64,000 bases of DNA from CAYSXY01 sp964435165 (GTDB taxonomy: Bacteria; Pseudomonadota; Alphaproteobacteria; Rickettsiales; RI-342). The notes below the pieces were generated by a model, which had not been told where the DNA came from, did no database searches, and was given only the letters and a program-made list of their open reading frames with translations. Position numbers and translations under genes: made by a program. Shown here one piece after another: positions 26,150 to 34,921 of the stretch. The stretch spans positions 1 to 64,000 of the forward strand of contig CAYSXY010000004.1 in assembly GCA_964435165.1 (NCBI GenBank), in the 5' to 3' direction. Every line of letters starts with the position of its first letter. The stretch's first letter is position 1.

Positions 26150-26974
26150 TTAATGATGCACAGCTGCCAGTTGCGACAGATGATGCACCGGCACCATCAC
26201 CACCACGCCAGGAGCCATCACTGTGCCTTTGACCGTTTTACCCGAACTACTGTTGCGCACGCCAATCAGCTGGCCTTCCGCCCCGTGCGACATTGCCACG
26301 CCCACAGTTTTAATTTCCAGATGTGGAGTGCGGTAAATCATTGTCACCAGATCATGCTTTCGAACTACATCCGGTTTTTCAACATCACCCAGCCGAATCG
26401 GCCGACCCGCTGCCATTGGCCGTTTGGGCGACAGGCCCATCAGCCGTGACGGTTGATAGATCGTATCATCACGCAGCAAGGCACTGCTGACCAGTTGCCA
26501 ACTGATATGTGATTCGGTAATCACCTCATCCGGCAACAAGCGCTGCGAGAGCACCGGCACCTCTACCAGCGAGACGAACCGTCCGGAGATAGTGAAACGT
26601 TGCCCTAGCTGCTCGGCGCTGTCTACCGTGCGCAGCACCGCATCCGCCTCAAAGCGTCCCGACTCTTCATCGACGCGATGGATGCTGATTTCCGGGACAA
26701 ATACTTCCTGATGCTGATAAATCACCTCCGGATATTCACCAAACAAGGTAATTTCCAGTGGCTGCGCCTCACTGAGTCGCTGCTGCAACGCCTCACTCAT
26801 GAACGCTACCAGGTGGGGTTTTTTCATCACCGTGACCGGAGCCGCAGCGTGCACCTCAGCCGCGCGTGCCTGCCCTTGCATGCCCCCTAGCATGATGACA
26901 CTACACAGCAGTAACATACATGCAAGCCTCGCGACACTGTGTGCGCTATGATGAGTGTTACGATACATCGTCAC
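26150..26974 (-). CDS. flgA: Flagellar P-ring assembly chaperone FlgA
   Basis: Periplasmic chaperone for the P-ring protein FlgI. A signal peptide (ACMLLLCSVIMLGGMQGQARA) is followed by a variable N-terminal domain. The SAF-type C-terminal domain begins with EVPVLSQRLLPDEVITESHI and contains GLSPKRPMAAGRPIRLGDVEKPDVVRK and LVTMIYRTPHLEIKTVGVAMSHGAEGQLI. 274 residues. It lies between flgG and flgH, the normal alphaproteobacterial order, with short gaps on both sides. Confidence 0.92.
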   Translation of the reverse strand: MTMYRNTHHSAHSVARLACMLLLCSVIMLGGMQGQARAAEVHAAAPVTVMKKPHLVAFMSEALQQRLSEAQPLEITLFGEYPEVIYQHQEVFVPEISIHRVDEESGRFEADAVLRTVDSAEQLGQRFTISGRFVSLVEVPVLSQRLLPDEVITESHISWQLVSSALLRDDTIYQPSRLMGLSPKRPMAAGRPIRLGDVEKPDVVRKHDLVTMIYRTPHLEIKTVGVAMSHGAEGQLIGVRNSSSGKTVKGTVMAPGVVVMVPVHHLSQLAAVHH

Positions 26975-26982
26975 CTCCTCTC

Positions 26983-27771
26983 TTAGCGTTTGGAGCTATT
27001 GGCCGACTGCAACATCTCGTCAGTCGTGGTGATGACTTTGGAATTCATCTCATAGGCCCGCTGCGCCGTAATCAAATTGGTGATTTCATTGATGGGATTC
27101 ACATTCGATGTCTCAACGAATCCCTGCATGATTTCGCCAAAATTCTGCTCGGTCGGCACGCCGAGAATCGGCTGGCCGGAGGCAATTGTCTCTTTGAACA
27201 TATTGCCGCCAATAGCCTCCATCCCGGCATCATTAATAAAGGTGGCCAATTCAAATTGCCCCAATTCTTCACTTTCAATCTGGTCCTGGAATGTCACCTG
27301 AATCACGCCGTCACGGCTGATGGTGATGTCTTTCGCATCTTCCGGCACAACAATGCCCGGCAGCACCAGATAGCCTTCCGAGGTAACAATTTCACCCTCA
27401 GGGCTGAGCTTGAAGCTACCGTCTCGCGTATAGGCAATCTGGCCATCCGGCAGTTCGATTTGCAGCCAGCCATCGCCATTAACGGCAATATCCAGCGGAT
27501 TTTCCGTGCGATCCAGTGTGCCCTGTTCAAAGGTGCGGTAGACCGACCCGGGTTTGACGCCAAGGCCCATTTGAATACCTGTTGGCACGACCGTTCCCAC
27601 ATCCGAGGTTTGTGTGCCGACACGTCGCTGATTTTGATAAATCAAATCCTGAAACTGCGCTTTTTGCCGCTTATAGGCGGATGTCGTCATATTCGCGATG
27701 TTGTTCGAGGTGACCTCGATATTGGTTTGCTGTGCCAGCATTCCGGTGGTGGCGATAAATAGTGAACGCAT
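26983..27771 (-). CDS. flgG: Flagellar distal rod protein FlgG
   Basis: Forms the distal rod of the flagellum. The N-terminal block SLFIATTGMLAQQTNIEVTSNNIANMTTSAYKR and the C-terminal block FVETSNVNPINEITNLITAQRAYEMNSKVITTTDEMLQ are the paired helices that build the rod coiled coil; the D1 domain lies between. 262 residues, the standard length. Eight bases separate it from flgA. Confidence 0.96.
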   Translation of the reverse strand: MRSLFIATTGMLAQQTNIEVTSNNIANMTTSAYKRQKAQFQDLIYQNQRRVGTQTSDVGTVVPTGIQMGLGVKPGSVYRTFEQGTLDRTENPLDIAVNGDGWLQIELPDGQIAYTRDGSFKLSPEGEIVTSEGYLVLPGIVVPEDAKDITISRDGVIQVTFQDQIESEELGQFELATFINDAGMEAIGGNMFKETIASGQPILGVPTEQNFGEIMQGFVETSNVNPINEITNLITAQRAYEMNSKVITTTDEMLQSANSSKR

Positions 27772-27792
27772 GATGCTATCCCTTTCTTGATC

Positions 27793-28524
27793 TTATCTAT
27801 TGCTTTGCTGAGCCCAGGCATCCATCGCCCGACGCTGTAAATCATAAGCCGTGTCCATAAATTGCGAGGTGCTGCTGACGCGGCGGCTTGTTTCAATCAT
27901 TTTGGTCAGTTCCACGATGGACTGCACGTTGGAACGCTCCAAAAACCCCTGTGCGATTTTGAATTCCGTGACATTGGCATTGAGTGGTGGATCGTCCGTG
28001 GCGTAGATGGTCGCACTCAAACGCTGCAAATTTTGTTGATTCGCAAAAGTGACGACATTCATCCGCGCCAGCTCATCACCATCGACGATAATGAGGCCAT
28101 CCTCGGCAAAGGTAATCTCCCGTGCATCTTCAGGAATCAGGATATTCTGACCGCCCAATTGTAATAGCGGAGCTCCGGAATCCGTCACTAACCGCCCGGT
28201 CGGATCGATCTGCAAACTCCCAGCGCGCGTATAGGCCGGCCCATTAGCGGTTTCTACCTGAAGAAATGCGTCACCTTGAATGGCGATATCCAACATGCGA
28301 TTCGTTTGCTCCAGTGCCCCATCCTGTATGTCGCGATACATACGCAAATCCTGAGCAAACGAGATTTTTTGGCCATTCCCGTTCGGCACGGTCCAATCCG
28401 TCAGCATAAAATCATTGCGCTTGTAGGACGTTGTGTTGGCATTGGCGATATTATTGGCCACCGTATTCAGGTTGCGAAATTGCACCAATTGCTTCGACAG
28501 CGCGATATATATTGAATTATCCAT
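27793..28524 (-). CDS. flgF: Flagellar proximal rod protein FlgF
   Basis: Rod protein just below FlgG. It starts at the ATG at 28524 (MDNSIYIALSKQLVQFRNL), the usual FlgF beginning; a start nine codons upstream is open but adds no conserved residues. It has the NTVANNIANANTTSYKR motif and a C-terminal SNVQSIVELTKMIETSRRVSSTSQFMDTAYDLQRRAMD. About 243 residues. It is the first gene of the minus-strand rod/ring unit, divergent from fliL. Confidence 0.94.
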   Translation of the reverse strand: MDNSIYIALSKQLVQFRNLNTVANNIANANTTSYKRNDFMLTDWTVPNGNGQKISFAQDLRMYRDIQDGALEQTNRMLDIAIQGDAFLQVETANGPAYTRAGSLQIDPTGRLVTDSGAPLLQLGGQNILIPEDAREITFAEDGLIIVDGDELARMNVVTFANQQNLQRLSATIYATDDPPLNANVTEFKIAQGFLERSNVQSIVELTKMIETSRRVSSTSQFMDTAYDLQRRAMDAWAQQSNR

Positions 28525-28858
28525 AAATCGGTCACTCTTACCTGTGCACATTCATGATGTTTCACCAGATCAATGCATGCATCGTGCCAACTTTTAGATT
28601 TCGGTCAGGAGAGAAGGGTTATCGTGAGCGCACACTAAGGCTTACGGGCCCATTTTAGTTAGTGTCGTCACGAGATGGAGAATGCACTATCACTTCGCTG
28701 CCTGAGCGCTATGATGATGAGAAAAATACAGGCTGGATTATCGCCCATAAACCAATAAATTTAGACGAACTGTAACCTTTCCTAAAGGTTTGGTAACCAG
28801 CTTATGGCATAATTAATGCATCATATGATGTGTATCATGTAAAATCAGCGGTGGAATC
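28525..28858. promoter_or_regulatory. Divergent control region between flgF and fliL
   Basis: This 334-base gap separates two flagellar units running in opposite directions and should hold both promoters. A TCGTCACGAGATG-containing inverted repeat lies at 28660-28689, and a small dyad ATGAT-GTGT-ATCAT sits shortly before fliL. I find no clear CtrA site (TTAA-N7-TTAA) and no sigma-54 GG-N10-GC element. Confidence 0.45.
28660..28689 (+). repeat. Intergenic inverted repeat with TCGTCACGAGATG core, copy 2
   Basis: TAGTG (28660-28664) and CACTA (28685-28689) flank the 13-base core at 28665-28677. The core is identical to that at 34905-34917. Confidence 0.45.
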
Positions 28859-29455
28859 ATGGCAGACGATAACGAATCAGCAGATGGCTCGCAGGAAGAA
28901 GGCTCACTTGAGCTGGAGGAAGAGGGCAAAAAAAGCGGTAAGAAAAAAATTATCTTGCTGCTGATTATTGTGCTGGTGCTGGTTGGTGGCGGTGTTGGTG
29001 TCTTTATGAGCGGTATTTTGGGCGGTGGCGAGGCTGAACAGGCAGCGGCCGATGAACAAGGGGGCGCATTGCAAGACGACATGGCCAGTGAGCCAGGTGG
29101 TCCGGATAATACCGGAGCAAAATCGAGTGCGTCGGGAGAGCCGATGCCGAGCCTCTATTTTTATGAATTACCGGAATTTCTGGTAAATCTGAATAGCGGC
29201 GATACGCGCCGCGGATTTCTTAAAATGTCTATTTCCATTGAAGTAGAAAACGAAGATGCCATGGAGAAATTACAGGAATTTCAGCCTCGTATTCAGGATG
29301 CTTTTCAAACCTATTTAAGACAATTGCGCCCAAGCGACCTGCAGGGTTCTGCGGGATTATATCGTCTGCGCGAGGAACTGATGCTTCGACTGAACAAAGC
29401 GGTCTACCCCGTTGAAGTGAATGACATTTTGTTCAAGGAAATTATTGTACAATAA
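28859..29455 (+). CDS. fliL: Flagellar basal body protein FliL
   Basis: Inner-membrane protein that surrounds the stator and raises motor torque. A charged cytoplasmic N-terminus (to about residue 37) precedes one membrane helix (about 38-58, IILLLIIVLVLVGGGVGVF). A Gly/Ala/Glu linker leads to a periplasmic FliL domain with PEFLVNLNSGDTRRGFLKMSISIEVE and the C-terminal LNKAVYPVEVNDILFKEIIVQ. 198 residues. It begins the plus-strand unit with fliM 18 bases downstream. Confidence 0.93.
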   Translation: MADDNESADGSQEEGSLELEEEGKKSGKKKIILLLIIVLVLVGGGVGVFMSGILGGGEAEQAAADEQGGALQDDMASEPGGPDNTGAKSSASGEPMPSLYFYELPEFLVNLNSGDTRRGFLKMSISIEVENEDAMEKLQEFQPRIQDAFQTYLRQLRPSDLQGSAGLYRLREELMLRLNKAVYPVEVNDILFKEIIVQ

Positions 29456-29473
29456 ATATAGTAACCGACACAG

Positions 29474-30643
29474 ATGGCCGAAGACGACGATATCGAGAAT
29501 ACGGATGATTCCGGGGCAGAGATGACCGAGGATGACATGGCTGCGGCCATGGCGGCGGAGGCAGAAGGTGATGACAGCGACGCCGATGATGTGGCCGCCG
29601 AATGGGAGGCCATGCTCGACGAAGATGGAGATGGCGAGGATGAGGATGGTGAAATTGCCGATGAGTTAGGTAGCTCACGCGTTCTCAACCAGGATGAGAT
29701 TGACAGCCTGCTCGGTTTTGACAGCGATGAAGATGGCGACGGTAATAACACCGGAATCAACGCCATTTTAGATAAGGCGCTCATGGCATATGAGCGTCTG
29801 CCGATGCTGGAGATCGTGTTTGACCGCCTGGTGCGGATGAACTCTACCAGCCTGCGTAATTTTATGTCCGACAATGTCGATGTCAGCATTGATTCAATGA
29901 CCTCGTTGCGCTTTGGAGATTATCTCAACTCCATTCCCCTGCCGGCCATGATTTTTGTGTTCAAAGCGCAGGAATGGGAAAATTATGGCCTGATTACCGT
30001 CGATAGCTCCCTGATCTACTCGGTCGTCGACGTCTTGCTTGGCGGGCGGCGCACCAATCGCCCGGTACGGATTGAAGGCCGCCCTTATACCACCATTGAG
30101 CAGGAATTATGTCGCAGCATGGTAGATGTATCCTTAGCGGATATGAGTGCATCCTTCGATCCGATCAGCCCGGTCACCTTCCAACTGGATCGGTTGGAGA
30201 CCAATCCGCGTTTCGCAACAATTGCCCGGCCTGGTAATGCGGCCATTCTGGTTCGTTTGCGGATTGATATGGAAGAACGCGGCGGTAATCTGGAGATTTT
30301 GCTACCTCATGCGACACTTGAGCCTATCCGTGATTTACTGCTGCAGATGTTCATGGGCGAAAAATTCGGTCGCGACTCGGTGTGGGAATCATATCTCGGG
30401 CAGGAAGTCCGTAACACGGACATTCAGATTGAAGCGATTTTGAATGAGAAAACCATGAATCTGCAGGATGTCATGAATTTCAAGGTTGGTAGCACCATTC
30501 TGATGAATTCCCGGCCCGAAGAAGATGTGATTCTACGCTGCAAAGGGATTGACTTGCTGGCCGGTACATTGGGGCGTATTAATGAACATGTAGCCGTTAA
30601 AGTGAAAAAGCACATAAAGCCGGAAACGGGGAGTGACTTATGA
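29474..30643 (+). CDS. fliM: Flagellar motor switch protein FliM
   Basis: Part of the C-ring that sets rotation direction. An acidic extension of about 68 residues precedes the CheY-binding motif RVLNQDEIDSLLGF at 69-82, which in many bacteria lies at the very N-terminus; such extensions are common in alphaproteobacteria. The middle domain contains YERLPMLEIVFDRLVRMNSTSLRNFM, and the C-terminal SpoA domain is DVMNFKVGSTILMNSRPEEDVILRCKGI. 389 residues. It overlaps the DUF6468 gene by four bases. Confidence 0.95.
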   Translation: MAEDDDIENTDDSGAEMTEDDMAAAMAAEAEGDDSDADDVAAEWEAMLDEDGDGEDEDGEIADELGSSRVLNQDEIDSLLGFDSDEDGDGNNTGINAILDKALMAYERLPMLEIVFDRLVRMNSTSLRNFMSDNVDVSIDSMTSLRFGDYLNSIPLPAMIFVFKAQEWENYGLITVDSSLIYSVVDVLLGGRRTNRPVRIEGRPYTTIEQELCRSMVDVSLADMSASFDPISPVTFQLDRLETNPRFATIARPGNAAILVRLRIDMEERGGNLEILLPHATLEPIRDLLLQMFMGEKFGRDSVWESYLGQEVRNTDIQIEAILNEKTMNLQDVMNFKVGSTILMNSRPEEDVILRCKGIDLLAGTLGRINEHVAVKVKKHIKPETGSDL

Positions 30644-31176
30644 GTGAGATTGTGTCCCTAGTCATTGATGGCATTATCACGACGTTGCTGATTGTCACGA
30701 TTTACTACTGTGTGAAGCTGAACCGCTACATTGCTGCCATTCGCGACAGCAGAAGTGAACTGGCAGAAGTGATCACTGCGTTTGATGAAGCCACCTTGCG
30801 TGCGCAAAAGAGTATCACGGAGTTGAAAGCCTCTACCCGTAAAACCGCCGAGCATTTACAAGTACGTATCGAAAAAGCAGAATTCATTGCTGATGATCTG
30901 GCATATATCCTGGACAAAGCAAATAAGGCTGCGGGCAGACTGGGCAGCCAAACAGAAGCCAATGCAGGTGTCACAAGCGGAAAACAAAGTGCGCCTAGCA
31001 GCTCATCATCGGCCGCAGCCCCCGCCAGCGGGAATAATGGGTTAGAAAAAATCGCATCCAAATCGGTGAAGCGGCAGGCTGAAGGACGAGACACGCCATC
31101 GACTTCTGCGAATGCTGACAGTGAGCCCACCCAGGCTGAAAAAGCACTGATGGAAGCACTCAAATCTATTCGATAA
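30640..31176 (+). CDS. DUF6468-like flagellar-cluster membrane protein
   Basis: 178 residues. One N-terminal membrane helix (LVIDGIITTLLIVTIYYCVKL) is followed by NRYIAAIRDSRSELAEVITAFDEATLRAQKSI and further amphipathic helices to about residue 105, then a Ser/Ala-rich disordered tail. This matches the small family found next to fliM in alphaproteobacteria (DUF6468, from memory). Translation is coupled to fliM through ATGA. The role is unknown; position suggests motor or basal-body function. Confidence 0.75.
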   Translation: MSEIVSLVIDGIITTLLIVTIYYCVKLNRYIAAIRDSRSELAEVITAFDEATLRAQKSITELKASTRKTAEHLQVRIEKAEFIADDLAYILDKANKAAGRLGSQTEANAGVTSGKQSAPSSSSSAAAPASGNNGLEKIASKSVKRQAEGRDTPSTSANADSEPTQAEKALMEALKSIR

Positions 31177-31192
31177 GGACATCTGCTGATTC

Positions 31193-31900
31193 ATGCGCAT
31201 TATTCCCCTCACCATTCTGGCCTTAGTGTTTGCATTGGTCTTTCGGCTTGAAAATCTCGTCTCCGGGGCATTGGAAGTTGCCAGCGGCCAGACACCGGAA
31301 TTGGCGGTTGCACAGGCGATTGCTGAGGAAACTGATGGAGAGGAGACAAGCGCGGATGATGAAGTGACTTCCGCTGATGAGGCCTCGACTCCCGCTCCGG
31401 CGGAGATTGATGAGAGCCCCGCCATGGATGCAATGAATACGAGTAATTGTTCTTTTTCTCAGATTGAAATCGACCTGCTGCAGAGCCTGAGCAAACGTCG
31501 CGAGGCGCTGGAAGAACGTGAAAAGGAACTTCGACTCAAGGACAATATTCTGCGCGCTACCGAGATGAAAATCGATGAGAAAATCGATGAAATGCGCGAA
31601 TTGAAAAAAACGCTGGATGATTTGCTGTCACTCTATAATGACAAAGAACAACAGAAAATACGCAGTCTGGTGAAGGTGTATGAAAATATGAAACCGAAAG
31701 ATGCGGCGCGTATTTTCGAAGAAATGGATATGGATATCCTGCTGCAAGTCATCGATAAAATGAGTGAACGTAAGATCGCTCCGATTCTGGCCAACCTCAC
31801 GCCCACCCGCGCGCAGGCTGTGACGGCAGAATTGGCCAATCAACGAAAGCTGCCGGATATCGGTCTGGATGAGGATATGCCGCCGCCGACCCTTAATTAA
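31193..31900 (+). CDS. motE: MotE-like flagellar motor chaperone
   Basis: 235 residues. An N-terminal signal/anchor helix precedes an acidic Ala/Glu-rich linker (to about residue 80). A long coiled coil (SLSKRREALEEREKELRLKDNILRATEMKIDEKIDEM) follows, then a MgtE-N-like domain with KDAARIFEEMDMDILLQVIDKMSERKIAPILANLTPTRA. That architecture is typical of MotE, the periplasmic partner of MotC in rhizobia. Here it follows fliM and DUF6468 in one unit. The exact partner in this organism is inference. Confidence 0.8.
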   Translation: MRIIPLTILALVFALVFRLENLVSGALEVASGQTPELAVAQAIAEETDGEETSADDEVTSADEASTPAPAEIDESPAMDAMNTSNCSFSQIEIDLLQSLSKRREALEEREKELRLKDNILRATEMKIDEKIDEMRELKKTLDDLLSLYNDKEQQKIRSLVKVYENMKPKDAARIFEEMDMDILLQVIDKMSERKIAPILANLTPTRAQAVTAELANQRKLPDIGLDEDMPPPTLN

Positions 31901-32153
31901 ATATTGTCGCCAGCTATTGCACTGCATTAACGTTTTTTTGACCGAGCCTCTTTACAACTTAACTGTGTTTGGAGAATTTCTATCCGGAAATTCATTGGCG
32001 CTTATGCTGCGCCAGACAGACGCATCATCAGGTGCAATGCGTGTTGTGCCGACAAATCGATTCAACCGGTGTGTGAACATTAATTGAACCGACAGCAAGT
32101 GAAACAATTGGGATCAACGCCCACTGAACAGCGTAAAGCATAAGGAGAGTATA

Positions 32154-32540
32154 ATGGCGGTCGATAAGAATATGAATGTGCTTATCGTGGATGATTATAA
32201 AACCATGCTGCGAATCATTAAAAACCTGCTGAATCAGATTGGCTTTGCCAATGTGGATGAAGCCACAGACGGCACCATGGCGCTGGAGAAGATATCGCAA
32301 AAAGAATATGGCCTGGTCATTTCCGATTGGAATATGGAACCGATGTCTGGCTTTGAACTGCTCAAGCAAGTGCGCGCAGAAGACAAAACAAAGGAATTAC
32401 CTTTCATCATGATCACCGCTGAAAGCAAAACGGAAAATGTGATTGAGGCGAAAAAAGCCGGCGTGTCCAACTACATCGTCAAGCCGTTCAATGCCAATGT
32501 GCTTAAAGATAAAATCGCCAGCGTTCTGGGCCCGTTTTAA
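32154..32540 (+). CDS. cheY: Chemotaxis response regulator CheY
   Basis: 128-residue single receiver domain. The acidic pocket is D13-D14, the phosphorylation site D58 (VISDWNMEP), the switch residues T88 and Y107, and the conserved Lys K110 in IVKPFN. When phosphorylated by CheA it should bind FliM and reverse the motor. AAGGAG lies before the ATG. A 250-base gap separates it from motE, so it likely has its own promoter. A CheZ-like phosphatase gene follows. Confidence 0.93.
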   Translation: MAVDKNMNVLIVDDYKTMLRIIKNLLNQIGFANVDEATDGTMALEKISQKEYGLVISDWNMEPMSGFELLKQVRAEDKTKELPFIMITAESKTENVIEAKKAGVSNYIVKPFNANVLKDKIASVLGPF

Positions 32541-32592
32541 GGTGGTTATGACTGCCTGAAACATCATTGAGCGTTGGAATGGAGTATCACCG

Positions 32593-33237
32593 ATGAAAAG
32601 TTTTGAAGAACTTCATGGCGATTTGCAGCAGCTGTTTCGTCAAATGCGTGACGCCAAGGGCGAGAGCATCGATGTCAAGGATCTGACGGACGCGCTGGGT
32701 ACAATTGTTCAGGATATGGAGCGGACCGTCTCGCATGAGGATGGTTTGCTTACTGAACTAAAAGGTATTCTGGCCTATATTGAAAAAACCAAAAAAGACC
32801 TCAGTTCTCCGCTGAGTGACATTCAGGAAAGTCTACTGGTGTCCGATGCGAGCGAAGAATTGATGGCAGTGGTTAAAACCACGGAAGAAGCAACCAACCG
32901 CATTCTGGATGCGGCTGAGGGCATTCAAAGTAGCCTGGCAGACGTCGATCCGGAAGATGCGCGCGAACGTATCAACACTGCGTCAATGGAGATTATTGAG
33001 GCCTGTAACTTTCAGGATTTGACCGGGCAGCGACTGCGCAAGGTTATTGATACGATTTCCTACATCGAAGATCGACTTCGTCAACTCCTGGGCGAAGCAC
33101 CGTTATCAGCCGATGCTGCGCAGAAATTCCGTAAAAGCGACCGCCCGGATGAAGATCTGATGAATGGCCCCGGCAAGCTAGATGAGACGCCAACGCAAGA
33201 TGATATCGATGCCATTTTCAATAATCCTGATACATGA
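32593..33237 (+). CDS. cheZ: Protein phosphatase CheZ
   Basis: 214 residues, all helical. The CheZ signature ACNFQDLTGQRLRKVIDTISYIE around residues 138-158 carries the catalytic Gln. The C-terminal TQDDIDAIF (about 202-210) is the CheY-binding peptide after a flexible linker. It dephosphorylates CheY-P. The adjacency cheY-cheZ with 52 bases between supports this. The other che genes are not in the window. Confidence 0.9.
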   Translation: MKSFEELHGDLQQLFRQMRDAKGESIDVKDLTDALGTIVQDMERTVSHEDGLLTELKGILAYIEKTKKDLSSPLSDIQESLLVSDASEELMAVVKTTEEATNRILDAAEGIQSSLADVDPEDARERINTASMEIIEACNFQDLTGQRLRKVIDTISYIEDRLRQLLGEAPLSADAAQKFRKSDRPDEDLMNGPGKLDETPTQDDIDAIFNNPDT

Positions 33238-33346
33238 TGCTTGCCGCTAAGCTGACGGATAAGTGAGCGCTTAAGAACAATCTTTACGAATTCTTTGGCT
33301 TTATGCGCCAGTGCTAAGGAAGAATAGTCGAACCTAACTGGCGCGC

Positions 33347-34027
33347 ATGCACGGATTCCTCAAACAAGCGGTGAAATCAAGGCCGGACTATGCCGCGTTG
33401 CTCGTGTCTCTTTACCTTGTGTTGCTGGCATTTTTCATCATGCTGGTAGCCATGTCGGAATTCGACATCACAAAACAAGATAAAGCGGTGGCGAGTCTGC
33501 AAGATACATTTGCCATCTCTCGCCAGATTCAGACATTAGAATACATGCCCAGTCCAGGGCTCGAAGTGCTGGTGCAGGAATTATTCGCCGAACTGCGCGA
33601 CACGGTGGCACTGCTGATGCCGTTGAAAAAACTGGAGGTGATCGAGCATCATGATGAACTGATGATTATGGTCCCCATGGAGCAACTCTTCGCGCGCGAC
33701 AGCACGGCTATTCAACCACAGAAACAACCCTATCTGCGGCAGCTCAGTGAGCTCTTAAAGCGCTGGCAGTATGAGCTGATGATTGACATGGATATCGTCC
33801 TCGGCACAACGAACATTGATCCCGCCCCGACCGCACAGGATGTGAGTGTTGGGCGCGCTGGTGAGATCGCCCGGTTTTTTTTGGATAGTGGCCTGCCAAA
33901 ATCGCAGATCGCCGTTGGTATTGCGGATAGTGAACCGAAGATGATCACATTTTCTTTTTTTGTACGCGGCGCGGCGGAGCCCTTTCTGCCTCACGGTGTG
34001 AGCGGAGCCGGTGATGGCACGCCGTAA
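33347..34027 (+). CDS. MotB-like membrane protein lacking the channel Asp
   Basis: 226 residues. One N-terminal membrane helix (PDYAALLVSLYLVLLAFFIMLVAMS) resembles the MotB helix, but the position of the proton-carrying Asp (seven residues before AFF) is Ser21. The periplasmic part has a plug-like helix region and a degenerate OmpA-like domain (IMVPMEQLFARDSTAI..., VSVGRAGEIARFFLDSGLPKSQIAVG) without the full peptidoglycan-binding motif. It overlaps the start of a second MotB-like gene, so the two are probably coupled and may work as a heteromer. No motA in the window. Confidence 0.7.
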   Translation: MHGFLKQAVKSRPDYAALLVSLYLVLLAFFIMLVAMSEFDITKQDKAVASLQDTFAISRQIQTLEYMPSPGLEVLVQELFAELRDTVALLMPLKKLEVIEHHDELMIMVPMEQLFARDSTAIQPQKQPYLRQLSELLKRWQYELMIDMDIVLGTTNIDPAPTAQDVSVGRAGEIARFFLDSGLPKSQIAVGIADSEPKMITFSFFVRGAAEPFLPHGVSGAGDGTP

Positions 34028-34898
34028 ACCCTCCAACCAGGACGATCCGCTTGCCGCATTGCTGGAACAGCATGCCGATGATGCATTCTTTGATCATATG
34101 ATGGAACAGACAGATGAACTGTTTGAAGATGACTATCTGGATGAACAAGATGACTATCGCATGCCGGTGGCAACACTGTCAGCCGAGTCCGCTTTTGTGC
34201 TGCCGCATACCGATGCCAGCGGTCACAGCAACCAATGGATGATCACACTGGCTGATTTGCTGGCGCTGGTGCTGACCTTTTTTGTGTTACTCTATTCCAT
34301 GTCAACCATTAAGCAGGATGAATGGGTAGAGGTGGTGACTTCACTATCGCAGCGCCTGAACCCTCAGCGCATTATTGGAGAGCCAGTGCCAACTGAAACG
34401 CTCAATACGCCCGGGCGGCAACTCACGCCCGGCCTGAACCTGGATTATCTTTATGCGGTAGTGAACGAAAAGATTCGACGCAATGCCAAGCTGGAAGCAA
34501 CGTTGAGACAGGCTGACGACCGGCTGATTCTGTCACTGAGCAGTGATGTTTATTTCGGCAGCGGCACGGCGACGCTTCGAGCAGACACCCGATCCGTACT
34601 GCTCGACCTGGCTGACAGTCTTCGTAACATACCTAACCAGATTGATGTCTATGGACATACTGACCCGAACCCGATCACTACGACGGCCTACCCTTCAAAC
34701 TGGGAACTTTCCCTTTCCCGGGCTTCAACGATTGCGGCCTTGTTGACGGCAGGTGGCTACACAAGCCCTATTCGCTGTTATGGCATGGCAGATGCCGCCT
34801 ATCGTGAAATTCCACAAGACTTGAATCCACAAGAACGATATAGATTATCTCGCCGGGTTGATATCGTTATTCGCTATCATACACCGGCACAGCCTTAG
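34014..34898 (+). CDS. motB: MotB-like stator/OmpA-family protein
   Basis: 294 residues from the ATG at 34014 (GGAG is well placed; a GTG one codon earlier is possible). An acidic 70-residue cytoplasmic extension precedes a MotB-type membrane helix WMITLADLLALVLTFFVLLYSMS with D81 at the proton-carrying position. The periplasmic OmpA-like domain has VYFGSGTATLRADTRSVLLDLADSL, DVYGHTDPNP, WELSLSRASTIAALL and a final RLSRRVDIVI, which bind peptidoglycan. It overlaps the preceding Asp-less MotB-like gene by 14 bases. The long N-terminal extension is unusual. Confidence 0.83.
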   Translation: MARRKPSNQDDPLAALLEQHADDAFFDHMMEQTDELFEDDYLDEQDDYRMPVATLSAESAFVLPHTDASGHSNQWMITLADLLALVLTFFVLLYSMSTIKQDEWVEVVTSLSQRLNPQRIIGEPVPTETLNTPGRQLTPGLNLDYLYAVVNEKIRRNAKLEATLRQADDRLILSLSSDVYFGSGTATLRADTRSVLLDLADSLRNIPNQIDVYGHTDPNPITTTAYPSNWELSLSRASTIAALLTAGGYTSPIRCYGMADAAYREIPQDLNPQERYRLSRRVDIVIRYHTPAQP

Positions 34899-34904
34899 AT
34901 AGTA

Positions 34905-34917
34905 TCGTCACGAGATG
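34905..34917 (+). repeat. TCGTCACGAGATG motif, copy 3
   Basis: The 13-base core is identical to that at 28665-28677. It sits in the 23-base gap between the motB-like stop and the start of the TPR gene, partly where a ribosome-binding site should be. Confidence 0.45.
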
Positions 34918-34921
34918 CGAT

